From the NCBI GenBank assembly GCA_001544655.2, contig FCOD02000003.1:186001-250000 (forward strand): a DNA stretch of 64,000 nucleotides. The letters run 5' to 3'. This stretch comes from Caballeronia turbans. Its GTDB lineage: Bacteria; Pseudomonadota; Gammaproteobacteria; Burkholderiales; Burkholderiaceae. Shown one piece after another: positions 8,781-18,529 of the stretch. The position numbers were made by a program, and so were the translations under genes. Every line of letters begins with the position of its first letter. Within the stretch, counting starts at the first letter, position 1. The notes under the pieces were generated by a model. That model searched no databases. It worked only from the letters and a program-made list of their open reading frames with translations, and was not told the DNA's origin.

Positions 8781-9247
8781 GTCAGCCCGACGATTGGACC
8801 GCGAATGCGCGGCGCGTGTACTACGGCCTGCTCGACGACTGGAACAGGCAGGACGCGGTCGCGATGGCCGCGCGGTTTACCGAGCGCGGCAGCATGGTCG
8901 GCTTCGACGGCAGCGCTATTGATGGGCGTGCGAGCATCGAGGCGCATCTTCAGCCGATCTTCGCCCGGCATCCCACACCGCGCTTCGTCGCGAAAGTGCG
9001 CGAGGTGAGGCGCATGGCAAACGGTCAAACGCTGCTGTTGCGCGCCGTCGCCGGGATGTGGCCGCGCGGTGCCACGGAACTCGAACCGAGCCTGAGTGCG
9101 ATTCAGACGATGGTGCTGTCGCTCACCGACGGTGTTTATCTGATCGAAATGTTCCAGAACACGCCGGCGGCGTTTCACGGACGGCCGGAGGAAGCCGAGA
9201 AACTTAACGCGGAACTTCGCGCACTCGGCAAACCCGCGGGCGCGTGA
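8777..9247 (+). CDS. SnoaL-like/SgcJ-type NTF2-fold protein
   Basis: A 156-residue protein from GTG 8777, overlapping the LysE stop by four bases. Features are YYGLLDDWNRQDAVAMAARF, a GFDGSAIDGRASIEAHL segment and the FVAKVREVRRMANGQTLLLR strand, which fit SnoaL-like proteins of the NTF2 fold (SgcJ/EcaC type). These are often small-molecule binding or isomerase/hydrolase proteins. No catalytic assignment is possible. The overlap with the exporter suggests a shared metabolite or stress response, which is inference only. Confidence 0.75.
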   Translation: MSQPDDWTANARRVYYGLLDDWNRQDAVAMAARFTERGSMVGFDGSAIDGRASIEAHLQPIFARHPTPRFVAKVREVRRMANGQTLLLRAVAGMWPRGATELEPSLSAIQTMVLSLTDGVYLIEMFQNTPAAFHGRPEEAEKLNAELRALGKPAGA

Positions 9248-9342
9248 ATTGCCTGTTGAAGAGAGAAGTCGGTTTGGGCCCCCGCTGGCTTTGGCGCATG
9301 TCGCTTCACGGTCCGCGCGGTCGTTCAGTTAGGCTCAGAAGC

Positions 9343-10479
9343 TTATTTCTTCATCAACGTATGCCGCGGAAGACTGATCGTGAATATGCATCCGACGCCC
9401 GGAATATCGCGCACGCTCAGAACACCGTCATTCAGCTCGACGCTCCGGCGTGCAATGGACAGTCCCAGCCCAAGCCCCGATTTATCCGCTCCGAACTGCG
9501 TAAACGGCAGAAACATCTGCTCTGCTTTGCCCGGCGGGAGACCGCCGCCATGATCCTTCACTTCGATAAGAATCTTGTCGGCGATGGCATATGCGTTCAG
9601 GGTGACTTCGGAATGTGGTCGCGTAAATTTGATCGCGTTTTGTATGAGATTGCCGAGCGCCGAATAAAGCAGGTCGCGATTGCCGCTGACAGCGAGCCGG
9701 GCATCGACTGGCGTTACGACAAAGCCGCATCCGCGTAGTTGTGCGGCCAGATTTGCCGCGTGCTTCGTTTCGTTTATGAAGTCCGAAAGTGAAAACAGCG
9801 TCCACTTCGCGGCATCGCCAGAGGGTTTGCGAGCGTCTTCGATCGAATGCTCAATGAGTTTCCCCAAGCCCGCCAGACTGCGCTCCAGAACGGCGCCCGT
9901 AGCACCGAACAAAGGCAAGTTCCCGGCCTTCGCGGCGGCGAATGCGAGAGTCGCCGTGTGCAGGAAGTTGCGAAGCTCGTGCGCGAACGATCCCATGCGT
10001 TCGCCTTCTTCCAGTGCGTGCTGAGTGGCCATGTTGAAATCGCGTTGATAACTGAATTCAGTCACAGCGTCGGCGATCGCGTTGTCCAGGCAGCGGTTCA
10101 GCGTGCGGAATTCGTCGATCGAAAACGGGGCATCGCGTTCATGTGCCAGGTCCGTGATGGCCTGACACAGGTCTCCGTAATCATGGACGACCTGGTCGAC
10201 CGTGTACCCCAGCCGTAGCAACTCGTGTCCGTGCCGGGCTGCGGCCTCGCCAATCTCCGATCGGCCGGAGTTGCCTCCCGACGAGCCTGACACGATGACG
10301 CTGTCTGCGGGGCGGTCCGTTTGCTCGATTCTCAACGTTTCTATCAGCTGTTCGAGGAACAGCGGAACGCCGTTTTCGAGTTGCAGCACGGAAGCGCCGC
10401 GCGCTGGCCGTTGCGCGACTTTGATCCTGCATCGCGATATCAGTTCGTCGCGATTATTGGCCAGAAATGTGTGAAGCAT
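9343..10479 (-). CDS. Soluble sensor histidine kinase
   Basis: A 378-residue kinase with no membrane segment. ATG 10479 is preceded by AGGAGG at ideal spacing. Residues 1-150 form an all-helical sensor region resembling the RsbRD-like N terminus of bacterial kinases. The H-box HELRN carries His167, followed by NLIQNAIKFT (N box), KDHGGGLP (G1) and SGLGLGLSIARR (G2). The H-box lacks the usual Pro (HELRN, not HELRNP), seen in some families. No response regulator or second kinase gene is adjacent, so it is an orphan cytoplasmic kinase of unknown signal. Confidence 0.88.
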   Translation of the reverse strand: MLHTFLANNRDELISRCRIKVAQRPARGASVLQLENGVPLFLEQLIETLRIEQTDRPADSVIVSGSSGGNSGRSEIGEAAARHGHELLRLGYTVDQVVHDYGDLCQAITDLAHERDAPFSIDEFRTLNRCLDNAIADAVTEFSYQRDFNMATQHALEEGERMGSFAHELRNFLHTATLAFAAAKAGNLPLFGATGAVLERSLAGLGKLIEHSIEDARKPSGDAAKWTLFSLSDFINETKHAANLAAQLRGCGFVVTPVDARLAVSGNRDLLYSALGNLIQNAIKFTRPHSEVTLNAYAIADKILIEVKDHGGGLPPGKAEQMFLPFTQFGADKSGLGLGLSIARRSVELNDGVLSVRDIPGVGCIFTISLPRHTLMKK

Positions 10480-10948
10480 GGCGCCTCCTGCACGGTGGAT
10501 GCCGGTAGCCGAACTACGAGATCTGGTGCGGCCCTTCGGTTCCAGAACTCGCCGTTCTTCACCGCGGAAAGCCAGACCGGTGCGCCCGCACGAAAATCGT
10601 GAGCCTCGATGGAGCAGTCAGTCAAGGTATTCGAGGACGTCGATTGTGTGGCGCGGCGTCGAGGGAGTGCGCTGCTTCATAGTAAAGAAAAAGCGAGAGC
10701 CTGACGAATCTGCATCGGAATACCTGCAAGGTCCAGAGCAAAAAAGAAGCCCATAATCGGCTTGGAACGCGCCTGGTTTTTCATGGGAAGGTCATAAGGC
10801 CAATCCCCGAAGCCTTCGCGGCGCAGCTGGAACGCCAGGTTGCGTCTGGCTCGTGTCTATCTCCTTCGGTGGCGGGACTTGCGTTCTCCGCGACCGTCCG
10901 GTCGACGACGCCTTCCGTGCTAGTCTCCGCTGCCAAATGGGAGGTTTT
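10480..10948. other. Non-coding stretch upstream of histidine kinase
   Basis: About 470 bases. A 61-codon minus-strand frame (10440-10625) starts only at TTG without a ribosome-binding site and overlaps the kinase start, so I do not call it. The stretch should hold the kinase promoter and that of the small plus-strand gene at 10949. Confidence 0.35.
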
Positions 10949-11185
10949 ATGAAGCGGACGATCGAGTACCGAGGTTTTGAGATTCATGTCGAGCTCACTC
11001 CTTCTGCGCAGGACCTGTTTGACGTGATCGTCCAGATCAAAGGCGCCGAGAACATCGAGGTACTCGGGGCACGGGCGGATCGCGTAAGACTGCGTAACGG
11101 CCCTTTTACGGAGCGATGGGCGTATCTCGTCGGAGAAGTTGCAGGACAGGCTGCAATCGACGTCTTGTTGGGCCCTGCGGACTGA
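10949..11185 (+). CDS. Small conserved-looking hypothetical protein
   Basis: A 78-residue protein. GGGAGG sits 4 bases before the ATG, a strong ribosome-binding site. The sequence alternates beta-like segments (TIEYRGFEIHVELTP, LFDVIVQIKG) and ends in a helix, AYLVGEVAGQAAIDVLLGPAD. It is soluble and acidic, with no cysteines or signal peptide. I cannot name a family. It stands alone between the kinase promoter region and the 3' end of mnmE, which is on the opposite strand. Confidence 0.6.
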   Translation: MKRTIEYRGFEIHVELTPSAQDLFDVIVQIKGAENIEVLGARADRVRLRNGPFTERWAYLVGEVAGQAAIDVLLGPAD

Positions 11186-11353
11186 ACTCGCGTTAGCTGT
11201 TCTGGGTGCTCAGCGCGCCGCGACACCGGCGTCGAGAACAGACAAAGGCGCCGCGCGCGATACGGCCGCGTTCGACGGTCCGCAACGCATCGTCAGGCGG
11301 TCGCTGAATGTGAGGGATAGTTTCAGACATCGTCGCCGTGCACGACAGCAGGG

Positions 11354-12742
11354 CTACTTGCCAATGCAGAAGCGGCTGAAGATCACACCCAACAAGTCGT
11401 CGGACGTGAACTCCCCCGTGATCGAGTTGAGATTGTCCTGCGCGAGCCGCAACTCTTCCGCGAACAGATCGAGCACCTGCGAGTGCTGGTCGGCATGTCC
11501 GGCGGCAAATCCGAGGTGATCGCGCGCCTCGCGCAGTGCGATCAAGTGACGCTCGCGCGCCAGATACACGCTTTCCGCGCCCGCCTGCCAGCCTGCGATT
11601 TTCAACAGTTCATCGCGCAGCAGCGAGATGCCGTCGCCGGTTTTCGCCGACAGGTTGACCTCGCGCGCGTGACCTTCACCCTCATGTGCCGCGGACGGCG
11701 CGCCCGCGAGATCCGTCTTGTTCAGCACTCGCACGACGGGCACGCCCGCCGGAAAGCGCGCCGCGATGGCCTGGTCTTCCGGCGTCAAGCCTTCGCGCGC
11801 ATCCAGCAGATGCAGTACGACATCGGCGCGCTCGATCTCTCCCCAAGTGCGCTCGATGCCGATCCGCTCCACTTCGTCCTGCGTCTCGCGCAGTCCAGCC
11901 GTATCGATGATATGAAGCGGTATGCCTTCGACCTGAATCGTCTGCGCGACCTTGTCGCGCGTCGTCCCGGCGATAGGCGTGACGATCGCGAGTTCCGCGC
12001 CCGCGAGCGCGTTCAACAGCGACGACTTGCCCACGTTCGGCTGACCCGCGAGCACAACCGACAAGCCTTCGCGCAGAAGCGCGCCCTGCCGCGCGTCGGC
12101 GAGCACGGTGTCGAGCCGCTGCCGGATGCGTGCGAGTTTGCCGCGCGCATCGGCTGCTTCGAGAAAGTCGATCTCTTCTTCGGGAAAATCCAGCGTCGCC
12201 TCGACGAGCATGCGCAGATTGATCACGTCTTCGACGAGCGCATGGATTTCGCGCGAGAACGCGCCTTCCAGCGAGCGGCCGGCCGAGCGCGCGGCGGCTT
12301 CCGTACTGGCTTCGATCAGATCGGCGACGGCTTCTGCCTGGGCGAGATCGAGCTTGTCGTTGAGAAACGCGCGTCGCGTGAATTCGCCGGGCTCGGCGAG
12401 CCGCAGGCCGAATTCGCGGCCGGCTTCGAGCGCCCGTTGCAGCACCAGTTGCAGCACGATCGGGCCGCCGTGGCCTTGCAGTTCCAGTACGTGCTCGCCC
12501 GTGTAGGAATGCGGCGCGGGGAAATAGAGCGCGATGCCACGATCGAGGGCTTCGCCGTTGCCGTCGATGAACGGCACATAGCTCGCGTGACGCGCCGCCA
12601 GCCCCTGACCGCATAAAGCGTGCATCGCCTTTTGCGCGGCAGCCTCGCCCGCACGACCGAACGACAGACGCACCACGCCGATTCCGCCCCGCCCGGGCGC
12701 GGTGGCGATTGCGACGATCGGATCGGTGTCGTTGCTCAGCAT
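11354..12742 (-). CDS. mnmE: tRNA modification GTPase MnmE
   Basis: A 462-residue GTPase that with MnmG installs the carboxymethylaminomethyl group on wobble U34 of certain tRNAs. Start at 12742 gives the classical N terminus ([20 protein letters not shown]); an upstream in-frame extension is not conserved. The N-terminal tetrahydrofolate-binding domain is followed by a helical domain and an inserted G domain: GQPNVGKSS (233-241), DTAGLRE (280-286), NKTD. The end FCIGK carries the catalytic Cys of the family. It lies last in the rpmH-rnpA-yidD-yidC-mnmE series, the usual origin-proximal order, but is separated from yidC by a convergent regulator gene. Confidence 0.96.
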   Translation of the reverse strand: MLSNDTDPIVAIATAPGRGGIGVVRLSFGRAGEAAAQKAMHALCGQGLAARHASYVPFIDGNGEALDRGIALYFPAPHSYTGEHVLELQGHGGPIVLQLVLQRALEAGREFGLRLAEPGEFTRRAFLNDKLDLAQAEAVADLIEASTEAAARSAGRSLEGAFSREIHALVEDVINLRMLVEATLDFPEEEIDFLEAADARGKLARIRQRLDTVLADARQGALLREGLSVVLAGQPNVGKSSLLNALAGAELAIVTPIAGTTRDKVAQTIQVEGIPLHIIDTAGLRETQDEVERIGIERTWGEIERADVVLHLLDAREGLTPEDQAIAARFPAGVPVVRVLNKTDLAGAPSAAHEGEGHAREVNLSAKTGDGISLLRDELLKIAGWQAGAESVYLARERHLIALREARDHLGFAAGHADQHSQVLDLFAEELRLAQDNLNSITGEFTSDDLLGVIFSRFCIGK

Positions 12743-13054
12743 GTCGGTCGTGTCGTCGGATGGTTTCGAAGTGCGGGCATTGTATCGCGGGGTACGGATG
12801 GAGCCTCTCGCGCCCTCGCGCAGCAACACCGGGAGTGTTAGCCCTTTTGAGATAAAAAGTTACACTGAGGCTGAAACGGAAACTTTCACGCCGTCTGACG
12901 GATGAGGCATACGGAAGCTCACGTTGCGCCGGAAATTTGTTGCCACATAGCAGTCAACTCGCGTGCGTATTCAAGATAAAAGCACGCGGAGTCGCGCCAA
13001 ATCTAGCCCGGATGGTTGACTGGTAAGCAGCGATTGCCTCGCACAATCCAGCCC
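12743..13054. other. Divergent promoter region between mnmE and the XRE-type gene
   Basis: About 310 bases without a gene. A/T-rich patches at 12840-12890 could hold promoters for both directions. Since the XRE gene and yidC are convergent further right, mnmE probably has its own promoter here rather than depending on the rpmH promoter. Confidence 0.4.
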
Positions 13055-13471
13055 ATGCCTACACCACAAGAAAAGGCCGATTTTTCCGAGCGGCTCAAAT
13101 TCTCGATGACCCGTGCACCCGAAAAGATGCGCGGCGCGACTGATCTCGCACTGCATTTCAATCTGCGCTATCAAGGCGAATCGGTTTCGCCACAGACGGC
13201 GCACAAGTGGCTCACCGGACGCTCGATTCCCACCGTCGACAAGCTGAAGACGCTCGCCGAATGGTTCAAGGTCGATCAGCACTGGCTGCACTACGGGCCG
13301 CCGCCGAGCGGCAATCCGCAAGCGACGCCGAAGCCGCTCGCGCGCGACGAGCGGTATCCCGCGTCCGAGGAGACGCTCGAACTGGCGACGAAGATCGAAG
13401 CGCTGTCGCCGCATCATCGATATTTGCTCGAAGAACTCATCGAGCAGTTTTATGGTTCGATGAAGGGGTAA
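13055..13471 (+). CDS. XRE-like helix-turn-helix transcriptional regulator
   Basis: A 138-residue protein. I start it at MPTPQEKADF (13055); an in-frame ATG 39 bases earlier is possible. Residues 29-78 form a helix-turn-helix: LALHFNLR, then SPQTAHKWLTGRSIPTVDKL as the recognition region. The C terminus is a helical segment (LELATKIEALSPHHRYLLEE) likely to dimerise. Targets unknown. The gene separates mnmE from yidC and is convergent with yidC across a shared terminator. Confidence 0.82.
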   Translation: MPTPQEKADFSERLKFSMTRAPEKMRGATDLALHFNLRYQGESVSPQTAHKWLTGRSIPTVDKLKTLAEWFKVDQHWLHYGPPPSGNPQATPKPLARDERYPASEETLELATKIEALSPHHRYLLEELIEQFYGSMKG

Positions 13472-13490
13472 ATCCGGTCCCACAAAAGCA

Positions 13491-13514
13491 AAACGCCCGG
13501 CAAGCCGGGCGTTT
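13491..13514. terminator. Bidirectional hairpin between XRE gene and yidC
   Basis: AAACGCCCGGC and GCCGGGCGTTT are perfect inverted arms placed between two convergent stops (13471 and 13542). The A and T ends can serve as a terminator on both strands. Confidence 0.7.
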
Positions 13515-13541
13515 CCACATCTGGAAGAGCAAAGCCGCCGC

Positions 13542-15212
13542 TTACGCCGGCTTTTGCTTGCTCTTGCCCATCATGCGCGTGATGTAGTACTGCTGCGCGA
13601 TCGACAGCACGTTGTTCACCACGTAGTACAGCACGAGACCGGCCGGGAAGAAGAAGAACATGACCGAGAACGCGATCGGCATGAACATCATCATCTTCGC
13701 CTGAACGGGGTCGGGCGGCGTCGGGTTCAGCTTGGTCTGCACGAACATAGAGACGGCCATCAGCACCGGCAGGATGAAGTACGGGTCTTGCTGCGACAGA
13801 TCGTGAATCCAGAGAACCCACGGCGCGCCGCGCATTTCCACCGACGACAGCAGCACCCAGTACAGCGAGATGAACACCGGAATCTGCACGACGACCGGCA
13901 GACAGCCGCCGAACGGATTCACCTTCTCGGTCTTGTAGAGCTCCATCAGCGCGGCGTTCATCTTCTGCGGGTCGCTCTTGAAGCGTTCGCGGAGCTGCTG
14001 CATGCGCGGCGTGATTTCCTTCATGCGCGCCATCGACTTGTAGCTCGCCGCCGACAGCGGGAAGAACACGGCCTTGATGAGCAGCGTAAGGAGCACGATC
14101 GCCCAGCCCCAGTTGCCCACGTAGCTGTGAATCTTCTCGAGCAGCCAGAAGAGCGGCTTGGCGATGATCGTCACCATGCCGTAGTCCTTCACGAGCTCCA
14201 GTCCCGGCGCGATGCCTTCGAGCATGCGTTCTTCTTCCGGACCGGCAAAGAGACGCGCATCGACGTTCACGGTCTGTCCCGGCGCGATCGTCTGCGCGGG
14301 CAGGGTCATGCCGACGCGATACAGTTCCGGATCGATCTTCTGCACGTAGATGTCGCGCTTCACGCCTTGCTGCGGAATCCACGCGGACGCGAAGTAATGC
14401 TGCACCATCGCGACCCAGCCGTTATCCGACGAAGGCTCGAACGTTGCCTTGTTCTTGTCGATGTCCGAGAAGTCGATTTTCTGGAAGTGCTTCTGTTCCG
14501 TATAGACCGCCGGCCCGATGAAGGTGTGCGAGAAACGCGGCGTCTCGACCGGCGTGTTGTCGCGCACGAGTTCCATGTAAAGCTTCGGCGAGACGGGCGC
14601 GGTGCCGACGTTCTCGATCTTCGTATCGACGTTGATCACATAGCTGCCGCGCGTGAACGTATAGGTCTTGATGACCTTCACGCCACCCTTCACCGGCGAT
14701 TCGAACGCGATCTTCAGCGTCTTTTCGTCGCCCGTCAGCGACGTCTGGCCGGGCACCGGCGTGAAGATGTCGTTGTGGTTCGGGAAGTCGCCGCCCAGAA
14801 GGCCCGTACGCGCAAGGTACGTGTGGTTCGCGGTGTGATCGAAGAGCGTGATGTAGAGGTCCGGCTGCTTGCCGTCGCCTTCCTTCATCAGCGCGAGCTT
14901 CGAGAGCGTGCCGCCGCGCGTGTCGATCTCACCGGAATACACGTCCGTTGTGAACTTGACGAGCTGGGCTTGCGCCGTGGCGGGGGGCGTCGCGGTGCCG
15001 GGGGCGGCCGCGCCCGCGGGCGCGTTCGGCAGCTCGGACGGCTGTGCGCCGGATGCGGCGGAGCCCGGTGCCGGGTTGCTGGCGGTCTTGGCGGGTTGCG
15101 TCGCGCTCGGGAAGAACATCGACGGGCGCCCATGGTCCCGTTGCCAGTTGTCGAACAGCAGGACAACTGACACGAAGAAGATGACCCATAGGACGGTGCG
15201 TTTGATATCCAT
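13542..15212 (-). CDS. yidC: Membrane protein insertase YidC
   Basis: A 556-residue inner-membrane insertase working alone or with SecYEG. N-terminal membrane anchor ([15 protein letters not shown]), an Ala/Pro-rich linker (about 40-80), a large periplasmic domain (about 85-345), then the conserved insertase core with five predicted segments. The core includes [40 protein letters not shown] and the end [18 protein letters not shown]. Length is typical for Gram-negative YidC. It lies 8 bases downstream of yidD in the rpmH-rnpA-yidD-yidC series. Confidence 0.97.
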   Translation of the reverse strand: MDIKRTVLWVIFFVSVVLLFDNWQRDHGRPSMFFPSATQPAKTASNPAPGSAASGAQPSELPNAPAGAAAPGTATPPATAQAQLVKFTTDVYSGEIDTRGGTLSKLALMKEGDGKQPDLYITLFDHTANHTYLARTGLLGGDFPNHNDIFTPVPGQTSLTGDEKTLKIAFESPVKGGVKVIKTYTFTRGSYVINVDTKIENVGTAPVSPKLYMELVRDNTPVETPRFSHTFIGPAVYTEQKHFQKIDFSDIDKNKATFEPSSDNGWVAMVQHYFASAWIPQQGVKRDIYVQKIDPELYRVGMTLPAQTIAPGQTVNVDARLFAGPEEERMLEGIAPGLELVKDYGMVTIIAKPLFWLLEKIHSYVGNWGWAIVLLTLLIKAVFFPLSAASYKSMARMKEITPRMQQLRERFKSDPQKMNAALMELYKTEKVNPFGGCLPVVVQIPVFISLYWVLLSSVEMRGAPWVLWIHDLSQQDPYFILPVLMAVSMFVQTKLNPTPPDPVQAKMMMFMPIAFSVMFFFFPAGLVLYYVVNNVLSIAQQYYITRMMGKSKQKPA

Positions 15213-15220
15213 GCGTTGTC

Positions 15221-15538
15221 TCAGTGTCGATCGGAAAGCGCTTCAGCGCCGTTTAGTGTTGAAAGCTTGTCTTGCCCCGAATCCGGGCGCGATTCGGACG
15301 CGTCGTCAGAGCCGACGTGTCCGCGGGGAGGCGGCACGAGATCGACGCCGCCCGCCGAAAAAGGATGGCAGCGGCACAGCCGTTTCACGGCGAGATACGT
15401 GCCATGCGCGGCGCCATGATACTGGATTGCCTCGCGCGCGTAGTCGGAACAGGAAGGATAAAAACGGCACCGGTTGCCGAGCAGCGGGCTCACAGCAACC
15501 TTGTAGAAGCGCAACAACGCGATGAGTGCCGTTTGCAT
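15221..15538 (-). CDS. yidD: Membrane protein insertion efficiency factor YidD
   Basis: A 105-residue protein from ATG 15538. [20 protein letters not shown] with [15 protein letters not shown] and a second Cys pair LCRCHPF is the YidD signature. The product is membrane-associated through its N-terminal amphipathic helix and assists YidC. The C-terminal 35 residues are a polar low-complexity extension. It lies between rnpA (59 bases upstream) and yidC. A longer frame exists upstream but would overlap rnpA and lacks the family start. Confidence 0.93.
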   Translation of the reverse strand: MQTALIALLRFYKVAVSPLLGNRCRFYPSCSDYAREAIQYHGAAHGTYLAVKRLCRCHPFSAGGVDLVPPPRGHVGSDDASESRPDSGQDKLSTLNGAEALSDRH

Positions 15539-15597
15539 AGTCTTCGCGCCGTACGCCGGACCCGCCGTAAAAGGCAAACGTCTGGCGCAACCGCGCT

Positions 15598-16122
15598 TCA
15601 TGACCCTGACGGGCCGGATGATTCGTCGACGGCGGGCGCCTCGGGCGGCGCCGCCACGGTTTCGGCCCTGCGGCGCGCGGCTTCGCGCACGGCACGGTCG
15701 AACAATGCTTCAAGCTCGCTGCCGACGAGCGCCCTGAGCGGCGGCGAACTCGCGCTCGGCATCGCCTTGCGGTCGATCTTCGCGTGCAGCCGAACGAGGA
15801 TATCGAATCCGTTCAGCTGCGCACGCCGCAACCGGAACGTGTCGCGCGCAAGCCGTTTGATCAGATTGCGCGTGACGGCGCGCGGCGCCTGCTTCTTGCC
15901 GATCACGAGCCCGAGCCGCGCTTGCGTCCCGGACGGCTTGCCGTACAAAACGAAGTGCGGCGAACGCCGCCAGGGGCGCAAACGAAAAACGGATGAGAAC
16001 TCATCCGTTTTCAGCAGCCTTGCGGCCTTGGGGAACGCGGCCTGCGCCGGCAACTGAACGATGTCCTGTTTCAAGACTTCTGTGCGGCGCGTGAGCGGCT
16101 CGCTGTCGAGTGCAAGATCCAA
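15598..16122 (-). CDS. rnpA: Ribonuclease P protein component
   Basis: The protein subunit of RNase P, which with the RNA subunit removes tRNA 5' leaders. Conserved elements are [26 protein letters not shown], and the RNA-binding RNR-type motif [13 protein letters not shown]. The frame is 174 residues, longer than the usual 120-150. The excess is an N-terminal region before AFPKAARL, where the true start may lie further in, and a C-terminal Ala/Pro-rich tail. It is 23 bases after rpmH, the normal arrangement. Confidence 0.93.
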   Translation of the reverse strand: MDLALDSEPLTRRTEVLKQDIVQLPAQAAFPKAARLLKTDEFSSVFRLRPWRRSPHFVLYGKPSGTQARLGLVIGKKQAPRAVTRNLIKRLARDTFRLRRAQLNGFDILVRLHAKIDRKAMPSASSPPLRALVGSELEALFDRAVREAARRRAETVAAPPEAPAVDESSGPSGS

Positions 16123-16145
16123 CCGCGAGCGGGCATTCGGCAGAC

Positions 16146-16280
16146 TTAGATGGCCAGGCGCTTGCGGCCCTTCGCGCGGCGAGCGTTGATGACCTTGCGG
16201 CCGCCAGCGGTCTTCATGCGAACGCGGAAGCCATGGGTGCGCTTGCGGCGCGTCACGGAAGGTTGGTAAGTACGTTTCAT
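16146..16280 (-). CDS. rpmH: 50S ribosomal protein L34
   Basis: A 44-residue basic protein: [19 protein letters not shown] at the start and KGRKRLAI at the end, the full L34 sequence pattern. ATG at 16280, TAA at 16146. It is the first gene of the minus-strand series and directly follows the promoter at 16385-16413. Confidence 0.97.
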
Positions 16281-16384
16281 GGTGCTCTCACTTGAGTTGA
16301 TTGACCGCGCGGGCTTGGCTCCAGTGTGGTCACTGCAAGCGCGATGGCCGGAGGTTCAGGAATTCTGTTTTCGCGGAACCCGCT

Positions 16385-16413
16385 ATTTAAACCGTTTTCC
16401 TATTGACCGTCAA
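16385..16413 (-). promoter_or_regulatory. Sigma-70-type promoter of rpmH-rnpA series
   Basis: On the minus strand TTGACG (16413-16408), 17 bases, then TTAAAT (16390-16385) form a near-consensus promoter about 105 bases upstream of rpmH. It is the only strong match in the rpmH-dnaA gap in that direction. Confidence 0.65.
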
Positions 16414-16479
16414 TAGGTTAGCGCGAGCGAACGCGCATTCCGGCGGATTTGCGGCCTCGTCGACGTGCTGATTTGACCC

Positions 16480-16488
16480 TGTGGATAA
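16480..16488 (-). promoter_or_regulatory. DnaA box
   Basis: TTATCCACA, a perfect consensus DnaA-binding 9-mer on the minus strand, lies 197 bases upstream of dnaA. It fits DnaA autoregulation. I see no cluster of further boxes in the 404-base rpmH-dnaA gap, so this alone does not show an origin, although the A/T-rich part at 16355-16425 could be an unwinding element. Confidence 0.6.
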
Positions 16489-16684
16489 CTCGCGCGCCGC
16501 CCTCGTTTGGCGTTAGAATCTCGCCTTACTCCCAAATATCCGCCCGCTGCTTCGGCCCGCCGTCCGCCCGCAAACCCTTGCGGCGTAAGCCTCCGGAGCA
16601 TCCCTGCTCGGCTGTGCCGGGACTTGTCCGAACGTTCGGCAAGCACGGCCCGCAGGTGCGGAGCAACCATAACGACTGCATTCG

Positions 16685-18265
16685 ATGAACGATTTCTGGG
16701 AACACTGTTCCGCACTGCTTGCGCGAGAACTCACGCCGCAGCAGTACGTCACGTGGATCAAGCCGCTGACCCCGGTCGACTTCGATGCCGACGCAAACAC
16801 CCTGCGCATCGCCGCTCCCAACCGCTTCAAGCTCGACTGGGTGAAAAGCCAGTTTTCGGGCCGCATCGCCGACGCGGCGCGCGACTTCTTCAGCGCACCC
16901 ATCGATGTTCAGTTCGTACTCGATCCCAAAGCGACTGCGCGCAACGCGATCGGCGGCGGATTGAGCGCCGCGCCGCGCCCGACCGCGAGCGCACCCGCCG
17001 CGCCGCGCGCTCCGGCGCCGTCGGCGGCGGTGCCGCAAGCGCCTTCCGTGGTTGCGCACGCGAATGCCACCGCGCATATCAACGCGCTCGCCGCCGAAGC
17101 GGCGCAACAGGCGCAAGCCACGCAGGACGACCAGGCCGATCTCGATCTGCCGAGCCTCGACGCCAACGAAGCCGCCGCCGGCCGGCGCACGTGGCGCCCG
17201 GGCGGCGCGCCGTCGGCGGGCGGTGAAACCGATTCCGCCTACGAGCGTTCCAAACTGAACCCGGTGCTGACGTTCGACAACTTCGTCACCGGTAAGGCGA
17301 ACCAGCTCGCGCGCGCGGCCGCCATTCAGGTCGCCGACAATCCGGGCATTTCGTATAACCCGCTCTTCCTGTATGGCGGCGTGGGTCTCGGCAAGACGCA
17401 TCTGATTCACGCCATCGGCAATCAGTTGCTGATGGACAAGGCGGGCGCGCGCATTCGTTACATTCACGCGGAACAATACGTATCGGATGTCGTAAAGGCG
17501 TACCAGCGCAAGGCGTTCGACGACTTCAAACGCTATTACCATTCGCTCGATCTGCTGCTCATCGACGATATTCAGTTTTTCTCCGGCAAGTCGCGCACGC
17601 AGGAAGAGTTCTTCTACGCGTTCGAGGCGCTCGTCGCGAACAAGGCTCAGGTCATCATCACGAGCGATACCTATCCGAAGGAAATTTCCGGTATCGACGA
17701 CCGCCTGATCTCGCGCTTCGACTCCGGCCTGACGGTCGCGATCGAGCCGCCCGAGCTGGAAATGCGCGTGGCCATTCTGATGAGGAAGGCGCAGTCCGAA
17801 GGCGTGAGCCTGTCGGAGGACGTCGCGTTTTTCGTCGCGAAGCATCTGCGCTCGAACGTTCGCGAGCTCGAAGGTGCGTTGCGCAAGATCCTCGCGTACT
17901 CGAAGTTTCACGGCCGCGACATCACGATCGAGCTGACCAAGGAAGCGCTCAAAGATTTGTTGACGGTGCAGAACCGGCAGATCTCGGTGGAGAACATTCA
18001 GAAGACGGTCGCCGACTTCTACAACATCAAGGTCGCCGACATGTACTCGAAAAAGCGGCCGGCCAACATTGCGCGCCCGCGCCAGATCGCGATGTATCTG
18101 GCGAAGGAGCTGACGCAGAAGAGCCTGCCCGAAATCGGCGAACTGTTCGGAGGACGCGATCACACGACCGTGCTGCACGCGGTGCGCAAGATCGCGGCCG
18201 AGCGCGGCACTGATGCGCAGTTGAACCACGAACTGCACGTGCTCGAACAGACGCTGAAGGGCTAA
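16685..18265 (+). CDS. dnaA: Chromosomal replication initiator DnaA
   Basis: A 526-residue initiator that binds DnaA boxes and opens the origin. Domain I (about 1-80, starts [20 protein letters not shown]), an Ala/Pro-rich domain II linker (about 100-185), AAA+ domain III with Walker [10 protein letters not shown] (near 231-239) and Walker [11 protein letters not shown], and DNA-binding domain IV with [20 protein letters not shown]. It is followed by dnaN and gyrB in the classical order. Upstream lie the DnaA box and the divergent rpmH series. Confidence 0.98.
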   Translation: MNDFWEHCSALLARELTPQQYVTWIKPLTPVDFDADANTLRIAAPNRFKLDWVKSQFSGRIADAARDFFSAPIDVQFVLDPKATARNAIGGGLSAAPRPTASAPAAPRAPAPSAAVPQAPSVVAHANATAHINALAAEAAQQAQATQDDQADLDLPSLDANEAAAGRRTWRPGGAPSAGGETDSAYERSKLNPVLTFDNFVTGKANQLARAAAIQVADNPGISYNPLFLYGGVGLGKTHLIHAIGNQLLMDKAGARIRYIHAEQYVSDVVKAYQRKAFDDFKRYYHSLDLLLIDDIQFFSGKSRTQEEFFYAFEALVANKAQVIITSDTYPKEISGIDDRLISRFDSGLTVAIEPPELEMRVAILMRKAQSEGVSLSEDVAFFVAKHLRSNVRELEGALRKILAYSKFHGRDITIELTKEALKDLLTVQNRQISVENIQKTVADFYNIKVADMYSKKRPANIARPRQIAMYLAKELTQKSLPEIGELFGGRDHTTVLHAVRKIAAERGTDAQLNHELHVLEQTLKG

Positions 18266-18336
18266 GGGCCTGCGGGCGCGGCGCGGAGAACGCACGCGTC
18301 ATTTATTGCGTTCGAGCGCCTGTTTTTTGATGAAAA

Positions 18337-18357
18337 CGCCCCCATTTTTAGGGGGCG
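18337..18357 (+). terminator. Hairpin downstream of dnaA
   Basis: CGCCCCC and GGGGGCG flank the loop ATTTTTA, 71 bases after the dnaA stop. It is followed by ATTCCGTTTT rather than a pure T run, so termination may be partial and dnaN can also be read from dnaA transcripts. Confidence 0.5.
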
Positions 18358-18529
18358 ATTCCGTTTTGAGGCACAATATAGGTTTAGCCGTCCGTGGCCT
18401 GGGCGGCTTTCGAGCGCAGTTTTCGCGAGTGACCGGCGGGGGGCCGGCAACGCGTGTTACGAGGTTGTCCGCTGGGCAAATCTGGTGGCGAAACCGGCGG
18501 ACAGGCCGTCACATCAACGAAGGAACTCT

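Noticed and set aside
10440-10625. A 61-codon minus-strand frame before the histidine kinase
   Set aside because: TTG start without Shine-Dalgarno, overlaps the kinase start that has an ideal site; kept as non-coding.
13554-15170. A 538-codon plus-strand frame opposite yidC
   Set aside because: Antisense shadow in high-GC DNA; extremely Arg/His-rich composition.
16526-18295. A 589-codon minus-strand frame opposite dnaA
   Set aside because: Antisense shadow of dnaA; composition is Arg-rich without domains.
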